From Prunus persica (taxonomy: Eukaryota > Streptophyta > Magnoliopsida > Rosales > Rosaceae), in assembly GCF_000346465.2 (NCBI RefSeq), contig NC_034013.1:988211-1052210 (forward strand): a stretch of DNA of 64,000 bases, in the 5' to 3' direction. Made by a program: the position numbers and the translations under genes. The notes beneath the pieces were generated by a model. It did not search any database, was not told the origin of the DNA, and saw nothing but the letters and a program-made list of their open reading frames with translations. Positions within the stretch are counted from its first letter, which is position 1, and every line of letters begins with the position of its first letter. Shown one piece after another: positions 25,301-33,869 of this stretch.

Positions 25301-25544
25301 TGAATTCCCTGTGACCCAAATGAAGATTATCCAAATCAATAAGACACCAACTTCACACAAACTATGAGAAAATAAAACCAATTGAAATAGCCAAAGCCCA
25401 AGAACAAAAGCAATTCAAAGAATGAGTGGGAGGAAATGGATGTACCTGTTTAGCGTGAAGAGATCGACAGGAGACAATGTGTTGAAGGAGCTGACGCCCA
25501 ACGCCTCCAACACCCATCAGAATCAGAGAGATATTCTTTTTCAT
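13370..25544 (-). CDS. Monofunctional homoserine dehydrogenase (12 exons)
   Basis: Exons: 25544-25446, 25308-25158, 25080-25003, 24868-24753, 24530-24477, 18171-18084, 17942-17850, 17664-17624, 17408-17355, 17194-17031, 13996-13927, 13495-13370. They join in frame to 1134 bases (377 residues), close to Arabidopsis At5g21060 as I recall it. The enzyme reduces aspartate semialdehyde to homoserine with NAD(P)H, feeding Thr, Met and Ile synthesis. The N terminus has the Rossmann motif GVGGVG (11-16); ANKKPLT follows at 139-145. VGAGLP sits at 167-172 and the family signature [19 protein letters not shown] ends at K240. The C terminus has [17 protein letters not shown]. No aspartate-kinase domain is present, unlike the bifunctional plastid AK-HSDH. 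I see no transit peptide, so a cytosolic location is likely. Intron 5 (6.3 kb) holds a young Copia element on the opposite strand; intron 10 is 3 kb. Confidence 0.93.
13997..17030 (-). other. Large intron 10 of homoserine dehydrogenase
   Basis: AT-rich intron of 3.03 kb. Small open frames (14296-14481 minus, 16233-16529 plus) have no domain and are expected by chance. No LTR, TIR or poly-A insertion signature was recognised, so its size is unexplained. Confidence 0.6.
18334..18742 (+). repeat. 5' LTR of young Copia element
   Basis: 409-base LTR with TG..CA ends, containing promoter and R-U5. No difference from the 3' copy was found on reading both through. Confidence 0.95.
18743..18757 (+). 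promoter_or_regulatory. Primer-binding site of young Copia element
   Basis: TGGCCTCAGAGC starts directly after the terminal CA of the 5' LTR. The usual Copia primer-binding site is TGGTATCAGAGC (initiator-Met tRNA), so two internal bases differ. Either a variant that still primes or a point change after insertion would explain it. Confidence 0.8.
18873..23463 (+). pseudogene. Copia gag-pol polyprotein, interrupted by LINE insertion
   Basis: The first in-frame ATG is at 18873 ([19 protein letters not shown]); upstream in-frame codons contain no ATG. In order: gag UBN2-type domain, zinc knuckle [14 protein letters not shown] near residue 281, protease DSG at about 334, and the GAG-pre-integrase [10 protein letters not shown]. 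Integrase follows with HTDICGP and [14 protein letters not shown] has YVDDIVYTG near 1042. RNase H begins and is cut after GSGM at 22566, where poly-T of the LINE brings a stop. The rest of RNase H ([13 protein letters not shown]) resumes at 23063. The stop TAA (23461-23463) lies inside the 3' LTR. The insert shifts the frame by one base net; apart from it I see no stop or frameshift. Confidence 0.93.
22567..23045 (-). mobile_element. 5'-truncated L1-type LINE nested in the Copia element
   Basis: The insert starts with poly-T on the plus strand (a poly-A tail on the minus strand). It is bounded by a 17-bp target duplication GGGATCTGGCATGTTTT at 22550-22566 and 23046-23062. Read on the minus strand it has remnants of the zf-RVT region at the end of plant L1 ORF2: WWRMLG, then [14 protein letters not shown] and [15 protein letters not shown] 3' UTR and poly-A follow. 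At 479 bases only the 3' end was copied, typical of target-primed reverse transcription. It postdates the Copia insertion. Confidence 0.93.
23451..23859 (+). repeat. 3' LTR of young Copia element
   Basis: It matches 18334-18742 in length and, on reading, in sequence. It carries the polyprotein stop codon at its positions 11-13. Confidence 0.95.
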
Positions 25545-25727
25545 TGTTCCTTTGTCTGGATTTTGCTTGCTAAACTCTCAAACTCTGCTGCCGTTCGGGG
25601 TTTCTGGGGTTTGATTGTACTTTGGGTTTTTGGTTATTCTAACGGTAGTCCTATACCGTCAAAATTCTGTTTTTTTAATATTTTTAATGAACTTTTTGGT
25701 TACGTTTCTTTTTTAAATAAGATATCA

Positions 25728-26680
25728 ATTTGACTGCTGCTAAACGAATTCTAAAATTAACTAAGTACACCATACTACCAAACTATTTATTAAATTATTA
25801 ATTTGTCCTAATATAAAATGACCAAAAAGGATATATTGAATTATGAAACAAATATAATTTTAATGAGTACACCCACCCTACTCACCATATTCAACCATAA
25901 TCAAACATAAGCAAAAAATCAAACTTCCAAAAACCTTAATATTAACTCCAACAATTTGTTTCATTGTTATTTATTAATTCATTAATGCAAACAAGTTTTA
26001 TGGATGGTTCAGACATGTCGAGGGAGTCATCAAAAGAGGTATTAATTTTGGTTTTTTTGGTTTAGGTTGAAAGAAAATTAAAATTTACATTTGTTAGATC
26101 GTGAAACCCAGAAAGCTCATGCGCATACCCTTCAACTTGGTACTTCATATGAATTCTTCCATGCACGCCAATTGTTTGACGAAACGCCTAAGTGTGGTAT
26201 CCAGAACAACAATAATAGGCAGCTTTGCTTAGCAGCACCATCATGAAGAAGCTATTTATCTCTTTTCAAGAATGCTTGTTTCGAATATCAGACCCAAAAA
26301 ATTCACATTTGTCACTGTTCACTCATCAACTGCACTTGGAGACCTAAACATAGGCAAGCAACAACTTTATGCATGTGCAACAAAGAAAGGTTTGCATTCG
26401 AATGTCTTTGTGGGAAGTGCAATTTTGGATCTTTATGCAAAGATAAGCATTACCCAGGATGTTAAGAACCATCATCAAGTGAATGAAATTTTATCTGCAT
26501 TCGAATTTCTTTGTGCGTTTGGTGTTGTGTGATAGAGTGTATTAGGGTGTACAAGGGGTATTTTTGATAGTTAGATAGGGTGTACTTAGTTAATTTTACA
26601 TTTTAATTTAAATATTATGGTGTATTTAGATTATAGAGTGTACTCAGTTAATTTTAGAGTTCATTTAGCAGCACTCTTTC
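25728..26680. mobile_element. Inverted-repeat element carrying a PPR gene fragment (Pack-type candidate)
   Basis: The left arm at about 25735-25772 (TGCTGCTAAACGAATTC, then AAAATTAACTAAGTACACC) is the reverse complement of the right arm at about 26638-26675, with about three mismatches. A second, weaker copy of the right-arm motif lies near 26577-26610, as in elements with subterminal repeats. Between the arms is the PPR pseudogene. It begins about 190 bases upstream of the dehydrogenase start codon. No clean 8-11 bp target duplication was found, so MULE membership is only inferred. Confidence 0.55.
26105..26532 (+). pseudogene. PPR gene fragment
   Basis: Translated pieces read KAHAHTLQLGTSYEFFHARQLFDETPK, then a frame break. 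From 26272 follows a stretch including FVTVHSSTALGDLNIGKQ and LHSNVFVGSAILDLYAKIS. These are typical PLS-class PPR repeats (GKQLH--A-K-G, NVFVGSALVDMYAK). It is broken by stops and a frameshift and has no start of its own. It was probably carried by, or invaded by, the surrounding inverted-repeat element. Confidence 0.7.
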
Positions 26681-26861
26681 AATTTTGGACCCCTTCAAGG
26701 AAATTTGTAAAGCATGAATGAAAATTTCTGACACAAGTGTGTTTTTTTTAAACTGACACTTCCATTTTTATTTTTATTTTTATGTCCTCACAGAATTCCT
26801 GGATTTCATAAATTACAGTAATATAATATCCAAGAGTGTATGTACAATTTAATATTATATG

Positions 26862-28428
26862 TGTTCACCCGTTTTCGTGTTTACTCCTGAGGTGGAAGGG
26901 CGAAGTTCCCCACTGGCTTGGAGACCACTTGTTGGTCGACAAGTCAGCTTTCTTTGGTGTGTGAGCGTGCCACTGCTAGCAATGTAAATTCTAGCAGACT
27001 TATTTTTAGAGTGGATAACTTGCGCCTCAAGTTACTGACTTCTAAAACAAATGATTGTGAATTTGGGTGAGGAATATCTCCCAAGTAAGTTCTTTTCTTG
27101 CCTCAGACTGGTGAGGACTTTCATAATTTATCTCAGTATCAAATGGTCGTTCTGGCCAGAATAGATAATAATAAAGTAGACTGTTTCAAGCAGAACTGCC
27201 TTTTACAAAATTAAGAAGGGAGAAATCAACTCTAGAAAGATAAAAAGATGGCTGGAATCCCATTTCTGCCTGGGTAGAAGCTTCTGATCCGGGCTGGACT
27301 GGGTATGTCTGTGCTAGACTGTGCTGTCAACAACTTTAGCTGCTTGACTTCAGCTGTAAATCGATACCAAAGTTCAATTTTGGCAGAGCTTCAATCCACT
27401 TCAAGCCTTGGGAGACTTTTGAGCGGGCAGAACTGCAGCTTCTTCAGTTTGAAGGGACAGAAGTGGCTATTCTCGAGGATTTGGCAAGCTGGAACTGTGC
27501 TGTAAAATTTGTTGAGGTTTTCATATTTGCGAAAACTCAAACTATGTTTGTCTTGGCTTTTGCTGAACCAAATTTGTAACGAGAGGGATCTCGTTTTCAG
27601 AAGACTTATTTTCTAAGTCTGAACTTTGGAATTCTGATCTGAAGCTGTTTTTCTCTTGGGATCCAAGTGAGCTTTTGATTGTTTTCTTGTTTGTTTTTTT
27701 GATTGATTGATGAATTGAGTGTCCTTTGTTTCTTTGCCTTCTTTCGTTTTTATAAGAGACCCTCCTAAGGAGGTAATTTTTAATCCTAAATAATGGGCGG
27801 CAAAAAGATCTCTTATAATGTAAAGTAAGAAGGGTTTCTTATCAATCAAGGCAAATAGGTTCTGAGCAGTCACCTCCTAAAGCAGTCCCTTCCCTGGTTT
27901 CCTGGGTGGCAGCTTTCTAATTCAACCAACGCCACCGTTTGTGTGGGCTTTTTTATGGCGGTTTGGCTCTTTTTCTTTTGTATTTTCTGAATGGTTCCCT
28001 GTTTCCCGTTCTAATTTAGAAAGCGTGATCCGTGAATTCCTTGGGAGATGGTGTATTGATTTGGAGCAAAATCTCGAACACAGATGGGTTTTTGATCTTC
28101 AATTGGCAGTGTTTCAGAGACGTCCCTCTCACATTTTAAACTTTAGTTGGAATTGCTGACTTTTTTAAAGTTGAGGCAATCACGTGGGTGTGTCTTTGAT
28201 CCCTTGGGTTTGAACCTAACAAAAATTATGGGCTGATCTTTGAAGTCCTTTTCGAAAGTTTCCATATTTGGGCTTTCTTTGGGCTGAGGCTTTGTTTTCA
28301 ATATTTTTGGTGTGAAGCCCAATCTGTCTGTATCCTATTTTTGTTTTTCTCAAGTCTTTGGGCCGGGCAGACAATTTTATCATGGGCCTGTCTTTTGGAT
28401 TTGGGCGTGCCGAATTTGGGCCCAAACA
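26862..28428. mobile_element. Solo LTR, 1.57 kb, with perfect target duplication
   Basis: It begins TGTTCACCCGTTTTCG and ends GGGCCCAAACA (TG..CA). The 5-base flanks are identical: ATATG at 26857-26861 and at 28429-28433. It contains no coding domain; all open frames are short. No primer-binding site or polypurine tract lies inside, so it is not a complete small element. The length and GC profile suggest a large Gypsy-type family, but no internal domain is present to prove it. Confidence 0.85.
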
Positions 28429-28433
28429 ATATG

Positions 28434-30300
28434 TTTAATTTTGTTATTTAGAGAAATATTTTTTACGACAGCAAATATTTCAAGGGTGTGTCGGTGCATA
28501 ACTCAAGTTATTTTATTATTTAAAGTTCAACCATTATCAAATTAGGTTTATTTTTTTTATGAAAATAAAGTTGAACCTTTTTTTATGCCGAATTTAAAGT
28601 TGGACTTGCCAACGGAGTAAAGGTCCTAAAGAAATTTTTAGTTTTTTTTCAATTTTGTTTCCAAACTTTCGTCTTACTACAATTTCATGCCTACATAGCC
28701 GTTAATAAGACTGTTAACCTATGACATTGCAATAAATATGACACATGGACTCATTCGTATTGTGACACGTAGTCTGACAAATAATTAATTAATTTAAAAA
28801 TTACATAATAGGCTTCATTGTAGCAATAGTCCCTTAACTATACCCTTATTTGCATTTTCATCATGGATCTCCAAAAATGGTTACAGCCATCTTCTAATCT
28901 GATCCTTCAATGAAAGCCCTATCACTCGTTTAAAATCAGAATCACGTATTTGTATGACATTTTTGTGTAGTTCGATGGAAGAATTGTATGAATCAAACTT
29001 TTGCACAAGAAACTGACAAAATTAAAGGTAGAAACCTATTAGAAATTAATCATAATGTATATGTCTTGTTGAAGACATGAGGTCAGTAAGTCGCTTTTTC
29101 TAGTTAGTTAATTTTGATGCATTTTTTTTTATGAATGAAAATTATTTTATTTGCAGTATATATCTACAATGTTTGAATCATCCTAGTCTCTTGTGCCTGA
29201 AAGATAGGTTGATCATGAGAAACATAGATGTCTAGAACTTGTCGACGAAGAATGAGTTCAAAAGAGAATTTGAATTTAAATCAATAAACCATGCCTCACC
29301 CTAACTAATATCTGGTGCATACAATACAATCGACCGAGTGAACGAACAATATTTGGACATTGGATTGAGCGAGTTGTATTTATGGGGTTTTGTGGTGTTT
29401 TATTTTACAAAGATAACAACTTCTGTGGGTTCTCCCCAATATATGTTTTGAACTTCAACTTCGACTTTCATAACATTACTAACATGAGGTATTTGCATTT
29501 AGTTGATTTCATTTTATTAGTTTATTGTTTTGTTATATTTATTTAGTTTCTTTATTTAGTGTGGGTTACCTGATGAGTTCACGGATGTATTACTCAACAT
29601 GTTCTGCTTGGGTTGATATGTTGTAATAGATTATAGATCTTCTATTTTGAAATTTAGAAAGAATATATTGCAATTGTAAGATGTCGAAGGTGTGAAGCTT
29701 ATTAGGAGGTTTTTGCCATGTAAGGCATTGTTTGTTGACCATGATCTTGGCAGAACTTTAACATTATAGCATCTTTAAATCAAACACATTGCAAACAACT
29801 AATAAAGTTAATGTTTTGTCATATAGGGCATGGTTTTGGAAATTTATTAAGCATAATCATGCATTGCTTGAGTGGGGAAAGGTTCTTTAAAGTGGATAGT
29901 GATGATGGGTTGATAAGTGATGCCATTTTTAAAAGAAAAAAAAAACATTGCATAGTAGTAATGATACAAGTTTGAAAGCATGGTTTTGAAAATTTATTAA
30001 GTGAAAGGAGTTTCCAAATTTATTCAAACTGAAAAGGGATTTGGGACAAATGATTTATTTGGACCATGGAAGAGGCTTTTGGGCAATCACATATGAGAAG
30101 TTTGATTTCATATTTAAAGATTGGTTATATAGGGTAGTATTATGACTTGGGGGTAGATTGAAGATTATCAATGTTGGGATAGTTCACTTTCATGGGTTGG
30201 TGTCAAACCAATTAAAGTTAGATAATCTGATAGGATTTGGAAGATAACCAGGGAGGTCTCGTCTGAGCCAACACCGGCCAAAACACCAGGGCAGGGAATG
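28434..30300. other. Intergenic, TE-like but unassigned
   Basis: AT-rich, with no open frame longer than chance and no recognised protein. A phrase near TGGTTTTGGAAATTTATTAA recurs at about 29830 and 29980, suggesting a decayed repeat. The part from 28640 to 28860 has the character of a dispersed non-coding repeat. No termini were found. Confidence 0.4.
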
Positions 30301-30305
30301 GCCAA

Positions 30306-30922
30306 TGTCACATCCCGGGATCAACTCTACCGTAGCACGATATTGTCCGCTTTGGGCCCTCGTCTCTGCCCTCACGGTTTTGTTTCTGGGAGCTCACAAG
30401 CAACTTCCCAGTGGGTCACCCATCCTGGGATTGCTCTAGCCCCCAACTCGCTTAACTTCGGAGTTCCTACGACTCCGAAACCAGTGAGCTCCCAAAAGGC
30501 CTCGTGCTAGATGAATGCGGGTGTGCACATATAAGGCACATCACCCCCTCTCCGTTGGTTGATGTGGGATCTTACAATCCACCCCCCTTAAGGGCCCGAC
30601 GTCCTCGTCGGCACACTCGCACCACACAGCAAAGTGGCTCTAATACCAAATTGTCACATCCCGGGATCAACTCCACCGTAGCACGATATTGTCCGCTTTG
30701 GGCCCCCCTCTCTGCCCTCACGGTTTTGTTTCTGGGAGCTCACGAGCAACTTCCCAGTGGGTCACCCATCCTGGGATTGCTCTAGCCCCCAACTCGCTTA
30801 ACTTCGGAGTTCCTACAACTCCGAAGCCAGTGAGCTCCCAAAAGGCCTCGTGCTAGATGGATGCGGGTGTGCACATATAAGGCACATCACCCCCTCTCCG
30901 TTGGTTGATGTGGGATCTTACA
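30306..30922 (-). mobile_element. Complete Cassandra-type TRIM retrotransposon (5S rRNA-carrying LTRs)
   Basis: Two 271-base LTRs (30306-30576 and 30652-30922) flank a 75-base centre. On the minus strand each LTR starts TGTAAGATCCCACATC and ends GGGATGTGACA. The centre opens with a primer-binding site TTGGTATTAGAGCC and closes with the polypurine tract TTAAGGGGGGTGGAT. Each LTR holds a 5S rRNA-like stretch: AACTCCGAAGTTAAGCG, then GGATGGGTGACCCACTGGGA. Target duplications GCCAA are perfect (30301-30305 and 30923-30927). No protein is encoded, as in all Cassandra elements, so it moves in trans. Confidence 0.96.
30400..30470 (-). other. 5S rRNA-derived segment in Cassandra LTR
   Basis: On the minus strand this holds the A-box/C-box part of 5S rRNA: AACTCCGAAGTTAAGCG and GGATGGGTGACC. 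The second LTR has the same block about 346 bases to the right. It is a retrotransposon promoter component, not a functional 5S gene. Confidence 0.9.
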
Positions 30923-33132
30923 GCCAACGCCAGAATCATATTGGAGGAAAAGAGGGCCTGGCGAGAGCGCAATCAGTGCCTGGTAGAAAACGTACATAAG
31001 GAGAGAACCATGGCCGGCGCGAGCGAAGCCGATGAGGAGGTTGGCGACATCACCCCTATCTCGAGCCATTGTTCATCAGCTAGCCTTTTTTAGGCTTTCC
31101 AAGCGAGCGTCATTGCTACACTGGTGGTCAGACTCTAAGCTACCGACATATGAGGCGACACGCCCACCCAACCTAGCTGCGAGCCACTAGCCGACAAGCT
31201 TCATCAGCGAGCTTGCATACCAGGATCACTCCAACTGGGCCTTATTGCTTGTAGAACTCATCATACAACATACACGACTCAACTGCTTAGCATATCAAAC
31301 TTTCTCTAGCAAGCAGCACGTCTGTCGCTCTCTCGGTATTAGTTAGGGAAAGCACCTGGTCGACTTCCTCATGCTCGGCTGCTAAGAGCTCCACCCGCTC
31401 CAATTCAACTACAAAAGTAGCAAAAGGCTTCAGGCTCAATGAAAAACATTGTGAAAAAAAAAAAACAATAACAAAACAATAACAACACAACCCTTCACAC
31501 GCAAGATAACTGAACTGGTAAATGAGGGAAAACATATATAAAGACCCTACATAACAACCGGACCTAGCATCCTAAAGCGCCTCTGTATCCTAGGTAGTGT
31601 CGGCTCCACTCCTTCAACGAATTCCCATTCACCCAACGCGTAGAAACAGTGCGGCTTACATATCTTCTGGGATAAAGGGTTACTTTCAATCATCTTCCCA
31701 ACATCACTTTTAAGGTAGCATAAGCCAACCTGGTATGGGCTCTTCTTCAGCAAAATAAAGTGCAACATTTGGTTTATGGTCGACTCTGAGTCATGCACCT
31801 ACCCTTCACAATGCATGGACACTCACCATGGTCCTATATACATTTGGATTCATTTGGTGAGGGGCTACATCAAGTCGACTAATCCATCCTTGAAGAAAGA
31901 GAGTCAGAGGCAACTGAACTCCTTACTTAAACATGTTCGCACATAAGCTTACCCACCCAAGGGGGGCATGCTCGGCTTCTCATCACCCAACAACGAAGTA
32001 AACCTAACATTGCTCAGAATGGCATATTCCTCCCTCAAAACTCTAGCTTTTGCTGCGTCATTGCGCTCTAGCTTCATCAACTGACCACTCTCCCTCTCTC
32101 CCAGCCAACTTCGTACCTAAGTTCAATTCTCCCACGCCACCCGACCCCGCCATTGCGACCGTGACCTCATCTCTGGCTTCAAATCTCCCAGCCCTTCAAC
32201 GTGATCGACATTGGCCACATCCTCACCTCCCACCTCTCTTCTTGCCCCTCGGTACTCAAATCTCCCACCCCTTCCTAGCCCATTTGCTTGGCTACGTTAT
32301 ACATCTCATTCACCACGTCTAAATCGTCTGCATTGTCTCTGAAGGCCGATCCATTGCTCGTCATATCTTGCGAGTCAGACATATCTGACCGACTAGACAT
32401 GCCTAGACTGACCAAGACTCTTTAAACACAATCAAAGAAGGAAAAGGCAGGATTTAAGAATCAAAACGCACACCAAGCAACAAAACAAGATAAACAAAAC
32501 TTAAATTAAGAGAACCAAACTAGAAATCGATTGATTTTCTAGAAACAAAAGCTTCTGAAAATGAAAACAAGGACAGATGACCTTACCCAGAACGACACCA
32601 CGACAAACACCACGAAGCTTGTTTACCTCTGCAACGAAGACGCACCAAGAAATCATTCGGAGCAACTCTCACGACCAAAGCTTCAAAACGGGAAGAATGA
32701 CAAAAAAGGGCAAAACAAAAGACTGCCTTCTTATTTATATGCTAGCTACTAGGCATCCTCACCGTCCATGCATTAGCTACCCACGCTTGGATGGCCACAC
32801 GTGGCAACATGACAGTGCTCTTCACTGGAAGCGACAGAGCCTGCATCGATGCAACCTCTCGCATGTCGCTGACGTCGAGAGCATTTAACACGATACATGC
32901 TCAGCCAACTAGTCACTGCCACGCCATACCTACTCAACTACCGCAAAATTCAAAACTTGGCACAACAAATCTTTTCCAAACGAGCCCTCCTCGGCTGGGA
33001 CTTGGGGGGCTACCCTACCGACCCTTCAGTATAGTCAGCTTTATCTAAAAAGGCTCGGCTCTTCTAAAAAATGAAATTCAAACAACTCTCCACCCAAGAT
33101 CGGCTCATTGAGTTGAGAGTTAGGGGGGCTAC
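30923..33132. other. Remnant of Gypsy-like internal region
   Basis: GC-richer than its surroundings. Right after the Cassandra element a plus frame reads ANARIILEEKRAWRERNQCLVENV, like the coiled-coil head of Gypsy gag. The sequence it continues from lies before 30300, so the Cassandra element split it. Further on there are only short broken frames. The end (GAGTTAGGGGGGCTAC at 33116-33132) looks like a polypurine tract before the LTR at 33133. No RT, integrase or protease block was recognised. Confidence 0.5.
31547..31798 (-). pseudogene. Antisense ORF fragment in Gypsy-like remnant
   Basis: 83 codons on the minus strand include MIESNPLSQKICKPHCFYALGEWEF and VEPTLPRIQRRFRMLG. Its residue usage looks like a real decayed protein rather than a random frame. 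It resembles transposon-associated hypothetical proteins of woody plants in my memory. It is opposite in orientation to the downstream LTR, as in antisense extra ORFs of some Tat-lineage Gypsy elements. The assignment is tentative. Confidence 0.4.
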
Positions 33133-33869
33133 TGTTAATAGGTCATATAGCTGAGCCTATCATAAAGCATTACGTGCCCAAGAGAGGCTAGGTCATTCGT
33201 ATACCGACTCGACCCGACTAGGTTGGTCATCCCAGGTACTGCTAGTAGGCCTTCCAGCCTAGTTTATCAGGAGGCGTCGCGTGGCCCAAAGTTCGGGTGC
33301 TCATGTATCGACCCAACCAGATTGATTACCCCGGGTCCGTTATGATGTCATGCGACCAGAAAGCCAGAAGCGCTAGTACAACCAGATCCATGTCAAACCA
33401 TGTCACTTCACGCACCTAATACCAGCATTGTGACTGAAATGGATCATTTAATGCACATCACATCCAAACCAGGTGTCGCCTTGCGACGCGATCCCCGATA
33501 ATCAGTATAGTGACTTGTGCCCATAACCACTCTCCAGTCCACCATTGGGAAAGGCTGAAGATCTCATTTCTGGCTAAATTTAAGGAGATGATCTCTCATT
33601 CTCCCTCTATAAATACTCTTCACCTGCATTGAGACAAAATAAATAACTATTCTTACCTAGAAACTCTACATCCATTCTCCATTTCAAACTAGCCATTAAC
33701 TTAATCATCGGAGATGGTTAGACTGGTATCACACCAGCCTCCTCTCTTCTGACGGTTTAGCTGCTCGAAGTGTGCAGGTCATTCGAGGATAACTAGATAA
33801 CACGGGGCAGGTCTAGCCAGGCTCGAGTCAGGACCCCTATCCAACTGAACCAGTTTTCCCATCAATACA
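33133..33869 (+). repeat. LTR of Gypsy-like element
   Basis: It starts TGTTAATAGGTCATATAG directly after a GGGGGG-containing polypurine tract, so it is a 3' LTR in plus orientation. A TATA box, TATAAATA at 33608-33615, is in the expected place for an LTR promoter. The right end is uncertain; CAATACA at about 33869 or TTGACA at about 33880 could be the terminus. No matching 5' LTR was found in the window. Confidence 0.6.
33608..33615 (+). promoter_or_regulatory. LTR TATA box
   Basis: TATAAATA preceded by a pyrimidine-rich tract, about 475 bases into the LTR. Transcription would start near 33640. Confidence 0.5.

Noticed and set aside
30400..30470. Functional 5S rRNA gene
   Set aside because: The similarity is partial, present in both LTRs of a bounded Cassandra element with target duplications.
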